A stretch of DNA of 50,985 nt from Stenomitos rutilans HA7619-LM2 (GTDB taxonomy: Bacteria > Cyanobacteriota > Cyanobacteriia > Leptolyngbyales > Leptolyngbyaceae). How positions within the stretch are numbered: position 1 is the stretch's first letter; each line of letters starts with the position of its first letter. Of this stretch, positions 36,844 to 45,418 are shown one piece after another. A model generated the notes under the pieces. That model saw only the letters and a program-made list of their open reading frames with translations. It was not told the DNA's origin and searched no databases. The stretch lies in the NCBI GenBank assembly GCA_019358945.1, contig JAHHIE010000047.1:1-50985 (forward strand), given 5' to 3'. The translations under genes were made by a program, and so were the position numbers.

Positions 36844-37557
36844 ATGCAACGGCTAAAATACTTGGCTTCCTTGGCAGGTGCGATCGGGTTTGCCTCCTTT
36901 GCGGCACTCTCTGCTTCACAGGTTTCTGCCCAAAGCAGTGCGGGTGGAAGCACGAGCGGTACTGGCGGTAGCGGCACAACGGGAGTCACACCAGCGTCAC
37001 CCTCGACGGGGGTATCGCCAGCATCGCCTTCGACTGGGGTAACACCCACGTCTCCTTCGACTGGAGTGACCACAACACCGGGTACGAGTCCCTACGGTAC
37101 AACGTCGCCTTCCAGTGGAACGAATGGAGGCACTAACGCGGGCACCAGTTCACCTTACGGCACCACAGGGACTTCTCCTGCTGGAGGTAGTGGTGCAACA
37201 GCCCCAACGGGTTCTTATGGCGTTGTAACACCGTCTTACGGAACGTCTGTTACATCTCCATCGGGCACCACTAGTCCTTATGGCTTGTCACCAGGCGGCA
37301 CCACTTCGCCTTCCACTGGCACCACAAACCCCAGTGGTGTTACAAATTCCAACGGGACACCTGGAACGACACTCACAACTCCAGGTAGCACGCTTACAAC
37401 TCCAGGTAGTACGCTCACAACTCCAGGCACCACTCAAACCACACCTGGCCTAAATACAACCCCTGGTCAAAGCACAACTACTACACCTGGTACGTCAACA
37501 TCTCCCTCGGTTGCACCGACTGGTGGCTCCACAGGGACGGGTACCGTCGGGCAGTAA
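36844..37557 (+). CDS. Secreted Ser/Thr/Gly/Pro-rich repeat protein
   Basis: The 237-residue product has a signal peptide ending VSA (cleavage before QSS, about residue 27), then an almost purely Ser/Thr/Gly/Pro sequence. Internal repeats are visible: PASPSTGV three times near the start, SPYGT copies in the middle, and TTPGSTL three times in succession near the end. No folded domain or anchoring motif is seen. It could be a cell-surface or matrix linker protein, which is inference. The repeats also show at DNA level, suggesting tandem growth. ATG at 36844; GTG at 36811 is the alternative. Confidence 0.7.
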   Translation: MQRLKYLASLAGAIGFASFAALSASQVSAQSSAGGSTSGTGGSGTTGVTPASPSTGVSPASPSTGVTPTSPSTGVTTTPGTSPYGTTSPSSGTNGGTNAGTSSPYGTTGTSPAGGSGATAPTGSYGVVTPSYGTSVTSPSGTTSPYGLSPGGTTSPSTGTTNPSGVTNSNGTPGTTLTTPGSTLTTPGSTLTTPGTTQTTPGLNTTPGQSTTTTPGTSTSPSVAPTGGSTGTGTVGQ

Positions 37558-37612
37558 GTCCGGAGCGTTAGGGCTAATTCCGTTTTTGATGCGGTGAAGG
37601 TTGTTCCGAATT

Positions 37613-37675
37613 AGCGGTCAGCGGTCAGCCTGCCAGTCATAAAGCTGAAAGCTGATAGATGACTGCTGATAGCTT
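37613..37675. repeat. Heptamer-like repeats (GCGGTCA / GCTGATA units)
   Basis: GCGGTCA units followed by AAGCTGAAAGCTGATAG-type units lie behind the lysC stop. The same unit recurs at 12531-12560, 33757-33796 and inside lysC at about 38260-38285. Confidence 0.7.
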
Positions 37676-37721
37676 TAAATACCATCGTGATCGCGCATTA
37701 ACCTCTAACGCACCATTAACT

Positions 37722-39581
37722 CTACACCTTGTTTGAAAGGCCAAACGCGGCATGAATGAGCTGCAAAGCTTTGATGCCGTCTGTTTTGGCAACTACACAA
37801 CTAACCTTAATTTCAGAGGTGGCGATCATTTGAATGTTGATTTGGTGCTCTGCTAACGCTTCAAACATGCGGGCTGCTGTACCGGGCTGATGCACCATGC
37901 CAGACCCCACAATGCTGACTTTGGCAATTTCACGATCGACCACAATTTCACCGCAACCCAGCTTTGGGGAGGCTTGCGTTAGCACCGTACAGGCCGCGTC
38001 TGCATCCAGTTGTGCCACGGTAAATGCAATATCGCGCGTGGTGATACCATTAATCACCCGGCATCGCTGCGATTGAATGATCATATCGACGCTAATCTGT
38101 TGCGCTGCCAGGAGTTGAAACAGTTCTGCGGCCATACCAGGACGATCGGGAATATGGCGAATCGCCAGACGTGCCTGGTTTAGATCAAGGGCAACGCCTC
38201 GAACGGGAGGGGTGTGTGGTGTGGGGTGTAGGGTGTAGGGTGTAGGCTTTTTGAAAGGCTGACTGCTGACCGCTGACCGCTGATTCCTAATTTCTGGCTC
38301 CTGACTTCTGACTCCTGACTTCTGTACTTCAAAGGTCTTACACAGTGCCGCGATCGCGCGATCGCAATCGGCTTCATCAATGACGCAACTGACTTTGACT
38401 TCAGACGTTGAAATCATGCGGATGTTTACCCCGGCTGCGGCAAGGGTCGAGAACATTTGAGCCGCAACACCGGGACGACCAATCATCCCTGCACCCGCGA
38501 TCGCCACTTTGGCAATCTGCTGCTCGACCATCACTTCAGCCTCGCCGTCAGGATGTGTGACTTCCGTGTTGAGGGCTGGCAGAATGGCACTGGCGACCGC
38601 TTCTGCTTGCCTGAGTGACTGTTTAGTCACGGTGAAGGCGATGTCATTTGTATTGCTTTCGTGGATCGATTGAATAATCAAATCGACATTCAAGCTTTGC
38701 GCTGCAATTTCGCCAAACAGACGTGCCGCTACACCAGGGCGATCGGGCACTCGCAGCAGCGACACCTTGGCCTGATCGGTATCAAACTCAACCCCATCAA
38801 CGGGATGCACCAGTTCCAAGCCTGTGAGCGATCGCACCTGTGGCACGGGCGAGACTACCCACGTACCGGGTTCATCTGTCCAGCTCGATCGCACGACAAG
38901 CGGCATCCCGTAGTTCCGAGCAATTTCGACTGCACGGGGATGCAACACTTTTGCACCGAGACTGGCAAGCTCCAGCATTTCATCACAGGTAATTTCTGCT
39001 ATCAATTGAGCATCGGGCACCAGTCGCGGATCGGTGGTTAAGATACCAGGAACATCGGTATAAATTTCGCAAAAGCTGGCTTGCAGCGCCGCAGCAAGTG
39101 CCACCGCAGAGGTATCTGACCCACCGCGCCCCAGAGTCGTAATTTCCAGATCATCCGTAGCGCTGATGCCCTGAAAGCCAGCCACCACCACCACCTTACC
39201 TTCTTTGAGATGACGCTCCAGCCGTTCTGTCTTAATTTGCAAAATGCGGGCGCGACTGTGTTCTGCTTCGGTGACAATGCCGACCTGTGCCCCGGTGAGC
39301 GAAATCGCGGGTTGCCCCAATGCCTGTAACGCCATGCTGAGAAGGGCGATCGATACCTGCTCCCCTGTTGAAAGCAGCATATCCATCTCGCGCCGACTGG
39401 GGTTGGGAGAAATTTCATTCGCCAGCTTCACTAACCCATCAGTGGTCTTGCCCATTGCCGACACCACGACAACCAGGGCATGGCCTGCCTTCACGGTCTG
39501 TACCACCCGTTGCGCCACGGCCTGAATCCGTTCGACCGACCCAACCGATGTGCCACCGTACTTTTGAACAATTAGCGCCAT
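37722..39581 (-). CDS. lysC: Aspartate kinase with repeat-derived linker
   Basis: The 619-residue enzyme phosphorylates aspartate, the first step to Lys, Thr, Met and diaminopimelate. The kinase domain starts VQKYGGTSVGSVERIQ (5-20), with GRGGSDTSAVALAAAL near 151-166. Two tandem pairs of ACT domains (about 265-420 and 462-610) give feedback control, the cyanobacterial layout. The linker between the ACT pairs (419-461) reads GVRSQEPEIRNQRSAVSSQ and then TPYTLHPTPHTPP. It is encoded by heptamer repeats like those between genes. Some linker is normal here, but its repeat origin is unusual. Confidence 0.96.
   Translation of the reverse strand: MALIVQKYGGTSVGSVERIQAVAQRVVQTVKAGHALVVVVSAMGKTTDGLVKLANEISPNPSRREMDMLLSTGEQVSIALLSMALQALGQPAISLTGAQVGIVTEAEHSRARILQIKTERLERHLKEGKVVVVAGFQGISATDDLEITTLGRGGSDTSAVALAAALQASFCEIYTDVPGILTTDPRLVPDAQLIAEITCDEMLELASLGAKVLHPRAVEIARNYGMPLVVRSSWTDEPGTWVVSPVPQVRSLTGLELVHPVDGVEFDTDQAKVSLLRVPDRPGVAARLFGEIAAQSLNVDLIIQSIHESNTNDIAFTVTKQSLRQAEAVASAILPALNTEVTHPDGEAEVMVEQQIAKVAIAGAGMIGRPGVAAQMFSTLAAAGVNIRMISTSEVKVSCVIDEADCDRAIAALCKTFEVQKSGVRSQEPEIRNQRSAVSSQPFKKPTPYTLHPTPHTPPVRGVALDLNQARLAIRHIPDRPGMAAELFQLLAAQQISVDMIIQSQRCRVINGITTRDIAFTVAQLDADAACTVLTQASPKLGCGEIVVDREIAKVSIVGSGMVHQPGTAARMFEALAEHQINIQMIATSEIKVSCVVAKTDGIKALQLIHAAFGLSNKV
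38199..38327. repeat. Heptamer repeats inside lysC
   Basis: The plus strand shows GGTGTGTGGTGTGGGGTGTA-type units, then GCTGACTGCTGACCGCTGA units, then CTGACTTCTGACTCCTGACT units. Three unrelated heptamer families lie side by side within a linker of about 43 codons. Confidence 0.88.
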
Positions 39582-40065
39582 AATGCTTTCACCACGCTGT
39601 AAGGGGGCAAATGCAACTACCCCATCTCTATCCTGCCAGCAAGAAGAGCTTAAACAGAGTATATAAACGATATAGCTGTGGATATAAACTTTTTCGCCGA
39701 AATCTGCACGAACGATATGCCCTGCAAAGGCTGCTTTAATGGAGAACGATTAGACATTTCCTCCAAAATCTCAAAGCTTGCAGTTCAACGCTCCAAACGT
39801 GCGGTTTTGCGGTCTGCTCCGGTTGCGGTGATCGCGAGCTTGTCAACACTTGCCATGTTGGCTGGTTGCATCCAATCGCTACTTTAGAGCAGCTGTCGCT
39901 GAAGCTTGAAGAATTGGTATCACAGCACTTAACTGCTGCAAAGGGTTGGGGCTATTTCCCCTGCCGTTAGTCTAAATTCCAGTAGGGAAGCAGGGGAAGA
40001 CGGAAATTTAACTCAAAACTCAAAATTTCTACGCTGACCGCTTTGATCCACATTTGAACCACATA
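39582..40065. other. Intergenic region between lysC and the PP2C gene
   Basis: About 480 bases with no convincing gene. A 69-codon plus-strand frame from a GTG at 39678 ends VIASLSTLAMLAGCIQSLL, which looks like a lipobox but sits at the wrong end for a lipoprotein; I leave it uncalled. A small GCTGACCGCT unit lies at about 40033. The lysC promoter must be in the left part. Confidence 0.4.
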
Positions 40066-42459
40066 TTACCCAACGGGTTTTACCACAGAGGTAGGTGAGG
40101 GGCTGGCTGATGGTGCTGCCGGAGTGACGGGCAGTGGTGGGGCACATGCTCCTAACTGCGATGCCTTTAACCCTAAGTTTTGCGTGACAAAGGGGGCGAT
40201 CGCGTCTTGCTCAATCCAACCGCTTTCACCTGACTTCACTGTTGGCTTGACAGGAGACGCGGTGGCGGCAGCTGAAGGTGGAGGAATCGAGCAGACTTTG
40301 AGCTTGAGCCAATAGCCGCGGTCGGGAATGGACTGACGGCTTGAAAGCTGTAGCACGCTGCCAGCAGGGATCGTTCCCAAGCGCACACGCCCTTTCTCTG
40401 TACTGGTCGTTTGTTCCGGTTGATTCCACAGCACGAATGGTTGAGTGGGTGCGGGTGCGGCTTCGATCGTGCTGCGCTCAACTAGCAATAGTGAGCCGAC
40501 CGACAGCGCTTCGATCTGAGGTGATTGGCTTTCGGGGCGGAGCGCGGTAGGCGGTGTAGCGGTCGTCTCAGGTGATGGAGATAGTTGCTCTCCTGGTGGC
40601 TGTGAACCAACGAGTGCAGCAACCCATAGGCGCACGTCAGGAGAGAGGGCATAGGCAAAAACACCGCCTAACCCCAGTAAAACCAGCAACACAAGTAAGG
40701 CAACGAGCGGGTTAGTCGAAGAGTTCTGGGTGGGTAAAATTTGCGTCTTCTGCGTTCTGGTAGTCGAGAACCCATTGGTTTGGGTGATGGGTGTCGTGGG
40801 GTGATTCGTTGTGTTGGTTGCATCCAACACTGTAGGCACGGGGATTGGATTTTGGGATGATGACGGTGATGTAACCTGACAGTGCAGCAGCCCGATCGTC
40901 ACATTGTCATGCCCATTTTTGGTGTTGGCGATCGTCAGCAGTCGTTGGGTCGCAGTGGCAACATCGATCACGCCCTCTAGCAGTGGTAAAAGCTCACTCT
41001 GCCAGACTTCATCCACACGATCGTGATCGCTCAAGCCATCTGAACACAGCAAAAACACACAGTCTTCATCCAGCACAAAGCGCTGCACGGTTGGGTGAAG
41101 CATTGTTGAAGCACTCATCCCTAATGCTTGCACTAACGAGCCTGATCCCGGCTGCTGTAACGCGTCCCGGTACAACGCATAGCCCAGCCTTACTTCTCGT
41201 GATGCCAGGTCATCATCCAGGGTAACTTGATGGCAACCCAGGCGCGTTACTCGGTAAATGCGGCTGTCTCCGACATGGGCGAGGTACACCTCATGGGCAG
41301 AGGCCAACGCCATGACCAGAGTTGTCCCCATCCGTTGCCGTTCTTGTCGCTGCTCATCATCATTACGCTGACTGATAAGGTCGTTGGCCGCCAGGGTAGT
41401 CTGTTCCAGTTGCAGCATCAAATTTGTTGGCTCAAGGGAGCCATTTTGAAACGGTAGCGACTGCAACTGCTGCTGCATGGTATCGATCGCCAGATTGGAC
41501 GCCACATTGCCACCTTCGTGACCTCCGATGCCATCACAAACAATGACTAACGGCTGCGTTTGCGCCGGATCAATGCCTGTCCAGACCGTACCACCGGGCG
41601 GGTAGCAAGCATCTTCGTTGCGTTGGCGGCTCGGTCCTTGATCAGTCAAGGTTGCAATTTGCAGGTGTCGAGCCTGCGCCTGACCACACGTTGCCAATGC
41701 CTGATCCAATAGACTGGTCAGTTGTTCGGCATTCCTGACCTGGCCTGTTTGCATCAGTTGGCATAGCTCATCCAAAAAAGCAGCGATGTCTGCCTGTGCA
41801 ATAGGCTGCCAAAGTTGCCAGAGTTTCCCTAAAGCTGCCAGGGTGACAGGTGTTTTACCATCAGCCTGTAAAGACAGTAACCGCACTAAAGCGCCCTCGA
41901 CACGCAGCAGTTCTGGCTTTAGCAGGGTTGTTGCTACGCCCTCACTAGCAAGTGGTTCCCAGAGGTGCGCCATTTGCCACAGCCAGTTAAGCTGCCGCAA
42001 AGCGTTGCTTTGTGCCCAGACTGCCGTTAGTTCTGGCATTAACTGCCCTTCCAGCAATGTAGATGCATCACTTATCACACCATCTGCATACAGTGGCACT
42101 TGCTCCAGCAGCAACACCTCTCTTCGCCGCTTAGGCGAGGCTTCCACCACTCCATACACTTGCGGTACATGCAGTTGATACGGCGCTAACCGGAGATAGG
42201 GTTCGATATCGGGCGAAATCTCCGCAGGCGCATGTGGTAAGCGCCCAGGCAGCGTATCCAGGACGACGTTATTCTGCTTTACGTAATAGCGCCCCGCCAG
42301 CAGTTCGCCCGATCGATACGATTCAAGCTCTTTCCCCATCGCCCACAAATACCGCTTTGGTAACCGCGTGCGGCATTGTTGGCAAAACCGATGGCTCTCT
42401 GGATTTGGAGCCTGACAAAGATGATTGGGGCAGTAGATCGTTACCGTATCGCTGTGCAT
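40066..42459 (-). CDS. PP2C-type protein phosphatase with zinc ribbon and possible degenerate kinase domain
   Basis: The 797-residue product begins with a four-Cys zinc ribbon (C10, C15, C26, C29), then GELLAGRYYVKQNNVVLDT, which resembles the first strands of a Ser/Thr kinase. Catalytic kinase motifs are missing up to residue 260. A PP2C domain follows (about 268-525): QRNEDACYP, VIVCDGIGGHEGG (D309), YLAHVGDSRIYRV, LLCSDGLSD and GHDNVTIGLL. After a Thr/Asn-rich linker comes one membrane helix (PLVALLVLLVLLGLGGVFAYALS), then a beta-rich C-terminal part. It probably dephosphorylates Ser/Thr proteins, with the phosphatase in the cytoplasm. Confidence 0.88.
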   Translation of the reverse strand: MHSDTVTIYCPNHLCQAPNPESHRFCQQCRTRLPKRYLWAMGKELESYRSGELLAGRYYVKQNNVVLDTLPGRLPHAPAEISPDIEPYLRLAPYQLHVPQVYGVVEASPKRRREVLLLEQVPLYADGVISDASTLLEGQLMPELTAVWAQSNALRQLNWLWQMAHLWEPLASEGVATTLLKPELLRVEGALVRLLSLQADGKTPVTLAALGKLWQLWQPIAQADIAAFLDELCQLMQTGQVRNAEQLTSLLDQALATCGQAQARHLQIATLTDQGPSRQRNEDACYPPGGTVWTGIDPAQTQPLVIVCDGIGGHEGGNVASNLAIDTMQQQLQSLPFQNGSLEPTNLMLQLEQTTLAANDLISQRNDDEQRQERQRMGTTLVMALASAHEVYLAHVGDSRIYRVTRLGCHQVTLDDDLASREVRLGYALYRDALQQPGSGSLVQALGMSASTMLHPTVQRFVLDEDCVFLLCSDGLSDHDRVDEVWQSELLPLLEGVIDVATATQRLLTIANTKNGHDNVTIGLLHCQVTSPSSSQNPIPVPTVLDATNTTNHPTTPITQTNGFSTTRTQKTQILPTQNSSTNPLVALLVLLVLLGLGGVFAYALSPDVRLWVAALVGSQPPGEQLSPSPETTATPPTALRPESQSPQIEALSVGSLLLVERSTIEAAPAPTQPFVLWNQPEQTTSTEKGRVRLGTIPAGSVLQLSSRQSIPDRGYWLKLKVCSIPPPSAAATASPVKPTVKSGESGWIEQDAIAPFVTQNLGLKASQLGACAPPLPVTPAAPSASPSPTSVVKPVG

Positions 42460-42894
42460 GAAACATCCTTGCCAGGTCTATCTGCACTCATTAAGCCACA
42501 CCTTCAAATTACCTGGCACAGATCGAACAGCATCACTTGACTGACACTCTTCCTTATCGCACCGAATCGCTTCCTACACCAAGCACTCAGTCTAATGATG
42601 CCAATACCATCGTTCCGACGAAACCATCGTTATGACAGAACATTAAAGCAAGCTCAATGACTCAAGCACGATCGAGAGAATGGCTTCGTTTATGAGGGAT
42701 GTCTTTATGTTAAACGTAGCCAGCAGTTGTGGCGAACGAGTACAGAAACCAGCCACTACGCCAAAGCAGAATACCAACTCAACCACATGTCGTATCGATC
42801 GCAAGATCGCCCACACCAATGAAAAAAGCCTCGTACAACACTTCAATCAGCAGCATCAACGCCTGCCTTTTGCCTTTTACCTTCTTGTAGAAGG
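42460..42894. other. Intergenic region upstream of the PP2C gene
   Basis: About 435 bases without a supported gene. A 77-codon plus-strand frame at 42680-42913 runs into the repeat-derived tail of the DUF6737 gene and has no protein-like pattern. No hairpin or clear regulatory site seen. Confidence 0.4.
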
Positions 42895-43176
42895 CTATCC
42901 CTCTGGCTCCTGACTCCTAATTTCTGACTCCTGCCTTCTACCTTCTGCACTAAGTGGCACCTCCATCTGCATCATCAACCGAGGATAAACCCCCAGAAAA
43001 AAGACTATCCATGTGACAACAGGCACCGCTACAAGCACTGTCAGCCAGACCATTTGCAGCAGCCACCAACTGCCCCCAATCAACACTCCCCCTGTCAGCA
43101 AAATTGACCAGGGTTGACACCACCAGGGTTTATGAACCCAGACACTATCGGGTTTCTGCATGTCAGGCTTATTCAT
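42895..43176 (-). CDS. DUF6737-family membrane protein with repeat-derived tail
   Basis: The 93-residue product SVWVHKPWWCQPWSILLTGGVLIGGSWWLLQMVWLTVLVAVPVV... has two membrane helices (about 24-44 and 45-66) and ends the native part with YPRLM, as in DUF6737, a small cyanobacterial family of unknown function. After that come about 17 residues (AEGRRQESEIRSQEPEG) encoded by CTGACTC/CTTCTGC heptamer repeats. They are therefore an accidental C-terminal extension. Divergent from the PedR-like gene with 65 bases between. Confidence 0.82.
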   Translation of the reverse strand: MNKPDMQKPDSVWVHKPWWCQPWSILLTGGVLIGGSWWLLQMVWLTVLVAVPVVTWIVFFLGVYPRLMMQMEVPLSAEGRRQESEIRSQEPEG

Positions 43177-43241
43177 GAGTATTTTTGCTAACTTACCCTA
43201 GAATGAGGTTTGATGGGTAGATATACACAGACGAGGAATCT

Positions 43242-43532
43242 ATGGCTGCTAGTGAATCTCAAGTGCAGGGTCCTCTCTCAGACCGAGAACTTCAGGTGAT
43301 CGAACTGGTAGCTGCTGGCTTGACTAATCAAGAAATTGCCGAAAAGCTGGAAATTAGTAAGCGAACCGTTGATAACCATGTCAGCAATATTTTGACCAAG
43401 ACTGAAACCGATAATCGAGTGGCGTTGGTGCGTTGGGCCTTGCAGTGGGGTAAGGTGTGCCTGGACGATGTCAACTGCTGTGCGCTACCAAATGCTAGCT
43501 TACCAACGTTGGAGAATGAAGCAATTTCCTGA
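43242..43532 (+). CDS. LuxR-type regulator, PedR-like
   Basis: The 96-residue protein is little more than a LuxR-type helix-turn-helix: LSDRELQVIELVAAGLTNQEIAEKLEISKRTVDNHVSNILTKT (about 12-54). It is followed by RVALVRWALQWGKVCLDDVNCC with three Cys. This matches my memory of PedR (Ssl0564 of Synechocystis), a small regulator that responds to photosynthetic electron transport through thioredoxin and its cysteines. No receiver domain. Confident as LuxR-type, fairly confident as PedR-like. Confidence 0.85.
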   Translation: MAASESQVQGPLSDRELQVIELVAAGLTNQEIAEKLEISKRTVDNHVSNILTKTETDNRVALVRWALQWGKVCLDDVNCCALPNASLPTLENEAIS

Positions 43533-43666
43533 GTTGCTAGACGCTCATGGCACAGTTTAGATTGGCGTTAGCTCCTTCATGGCTGAGCCGATCGCCCTGC
43601 CCTGAACGATCGCCTCTTTAACAGCCTGAGTCAGCACGATGCCAAACAGTCTTTTCTCGCTGGATT

Positions 43667-43984
43667 ATGATGACGTTCCATGAGAAAAGGCAGCGTCGAT
43701 TGAAAGTTGAGTCGATTGGAGATGATCACGTGGACGATCGCATTCGTTATCCAGGATTGCCGCTAGCGGTCTATCGTGAGGTGGCGGCCCATCTAGAGCA
43801 AGTTGACGGAGTGACTGTGGAACTGCTGCCTCAACAATCCCAGCAGTTTGACTACCGCCTCAGCCAAATCGATAGTCTTCGCATCATCGGTTTAGATGAC
43901 TCAAACTCAACCCGTCGTCAGCAAGTGCAACAAATTTTGGCGTACTATAGCGATCGCTATGGTGCCTGGGAAGCCGTTAAATAG
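43667..43984 (+). CDS. Conserved hypothetical protein upstream of hisS
   Basis: The 105-residue product MTFHEKRQRRLKVESIGDD...RIRYPGLPLAVYREVAAHLEQVDGVTVELLPQQSQQFDYRLSQIDSLRI...VQQILAYYSDRYGAWEAV looks like a compact alpha/beta protein. I recall similar cyanobacterial proteins but no function. Soluble. It ends 7 bases before hisS, so the two are probably co-transcribed. ATG at 43667 or 43670. Confidence 0.72.
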   Translation: MMTFHEKRQRRLKVESIGDDHVDDRIRYPGLPLAVYREVAAHLEQVDGVTVELLPQQSQQFDYRLSQIDSLRIIGLDDSNSTRRQQVQQILAYYSDRYGAWEAVK

Positions 43985-43991
43985 ACAACAC

Positions 43992-45281
43992 ATGGGGTTA
44001 ATTCAAGCGCAACGGGGAACGCGAGACATTCTGCCGGATGAAATTGCTTACTGGCAGCAGGTAGAGGCAACCGCTCGATCGATTTTGTCGAGAGCAGCCT
44101 TTGTCGAAATTCGCACGCCCATTTTTGAGCAAACCGACCTGTTTGAACGCGGCATTGGGGAAGCCACTGATGTGGTCGGCAAAGAGATGTATACCTTCCA
44201 GGACAAGGGGGAGCGATCGTTGACGCTTCGTCCTGAAGGCACGGCTGGCGTGGTACGTGCGTTTATTGAACACGGGCTGCATGCACAGGGGGGCGTGCAA
44301 CGGCTTTGGTATATGGGGCCGATGTTTCGCTATGAGCGTCCAGGCACCGGACGACAGCGACAGTTTCACCAGTTGGGAGTCGAGTTGCTCGGCAGTGGCG
44401 ATAGCCGCGCTGATGCCGAAGTGATTGCGATCGCGGTCGATTTTCTCCAAGCGGTAGGGCTAAAGGATTTACTCCTGGAGCTAAATTCACTGGGCACACG
44501 GGACGATCGTGCCCAATACCGCCAGTTGCTTGTGGATTACCTCACTCCCTACAAGGCAGACCTTGATCCCGATTCACAAGATCGCTTGACGCGCAACCCG
44601 CTGCGAATTCTTGACAGCAAAGATGCCAAAACGCAAGCCATTCTGCAAGAAGCACCCCTCCTGGGTCAGAGCCTTAGCACCACTTCGCAGGAACGGTTTG
44701 CTAACGTGCAGCAACTGCTCACGGACTTGGGGATCGTCTACACCATTAATCCTAAGCTAGTACGCGGCTTAGATTACTACAGCCACACAGCCTTTGAGTT
44801 TCAATCCATCCAGTTTGGTACGGTGGGCGGCGGCGGTCGCTATGACGGTTTAGTCACAGAACTGGGTGGCCCCGAAACACTGGCGATCGGCTGGGCGATC
44901 GGGCTTGAGCGGCTGATCGGGCTGCTACAGCAGTTAAAACCTGCTCAACCTATCACCACTGACTTTTATATTGTTTCCAAAGGCGATACGGCCGAAGCGC
45001 AGGCACTCAAGCTGGCGCAGATCCTCCGTAGAGCAGGCTTTAAAGCAGAGTTAGACCTGAGCGGTAGTGCGTTTGGCAAACAGTTTAAGCGAGCCGATCG
45101 CAGTCGGGCGATCGGGTGCTTCATCCTTGGTGATGCCGAAGCTGCCGACCAGACTGTTCAGCTTAAATGGCTGGCAACGGGAGAACAGCAGGCGATCGCG
45201 CAAGCTGATCTGCCCGCTTTAACGGATACGCTCCATCAGCAAATCGCCCAAGTTCAAGCCTTATCTAGCACTGATGCCTGA
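43992..45281 (+). CDS. hisS: Histidine-tRNA ligase
   Basis: The 429-residue class II synthetase charges tRNA-His. Motifs are QAQRGTRDILPDE at the start, the motif-2 segment RLWYMGPMFRYERPGTGRQRQFHQLGVE, HisA LVRGLDYYSHTAFEF, and motif 3 LAIGWAIGLERL. A C-terminal anticodon-binding domain follows. Start at the ATG at 43992 (MGLIQAQRGTRDIL); an upstream extension of the frame overlaps the previous gene and is not conserved. Confidence 0.96.
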   Translation: MGLIQAQRGTRDILPDEIAYWQQVEATARSILSRAAFVEIRTPIFEQTDLFERGIGEATDVVGKEMYTFQDKGERSLTLRPEGTAGVVRAFIEHGLHAQGGVQRLWYMGPMFRYERPGTGRQRQFHQLGVELLGSGDSRADAEVIAIAVDFLQAVGLKDLLLELNSLGTRDDRAQYRQLLVDYLTPYKADLDPDSQDRLTRNPLRILDSKDAKTQAILQEAPLLGQSLSTTSQERFANVQQLLTDLGIVYTINPKLVRGLDYYSHTAFEFQSIQFGTVGGGGRYDGLVTELGGPETLAIGWAIGLERLIGLLQQLKPAQPITTDFYIVSKGDTAEAQALKLAQILRRAGFKAELDLSGSAFGKQFKRADRSRAIGCFILGDAEAADQTVQLKWLATGEQQAIAQADLPALTDTLHQQIAQVQALSSTDA

Positions 45282-45308
45282 ACCTTGCACGATCGAGTCA
45301 CAAGGTTC
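45280..45308 (+). terminator. Terminator hairpin of hisS
   Basis: GAACCTTG (45280-45287) pairs with CAAGGTTC (45301-45308), beginning on the hisS stop codon, followed by CTATTAACTTTTC. The 13-base loop is long and the T-run broken, so strength is moderate. Confidence 0.6.
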
Positions 45309-45367
45309 CTATTAACTTTTCTAACGGTTCTTGCTGCTGAACTAACGAAGCATCCCATCGTGGGCGT

Positions 45368-45384
45368 AGAATTATCCTAATTCT
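45368..45384. promoter_or_regulatory. Inverted repeat upstream of psaL
   Basis: AGAATTA-TCC-TAATTCT is a perfect 7-base inverted repeat ending 34 bases before the psaL start. It could be an operator or part of the promoter. It does not match the HLR1 (RpaB) direct-repeat consensus as I recall it. Confidence 0.4.
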
Positions 45385-45418
45385 TAGAAACCCTTAGATA
45401 AGTTAGGACACGTTCAGT

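Noticed and set aside
37573-37615. Hairpin GCTAATTC/GAATTAGC behind lysC
   Set aside because: The loop is 27 bases and there is no T-run, so a terminator call is not supported.
39678-39887. 69-codon frame with a lipobox-like end
   Set aside because: The hydrophobic LAGC segment is at the C-terminus and the start is a GTG without a ribosome site.
42680-42913. 77-codon plus-strand frame before the DUF6737 gene
   Set aside because: No recognisable pattern and it reads into repeat DNA antisense to DUF6737.
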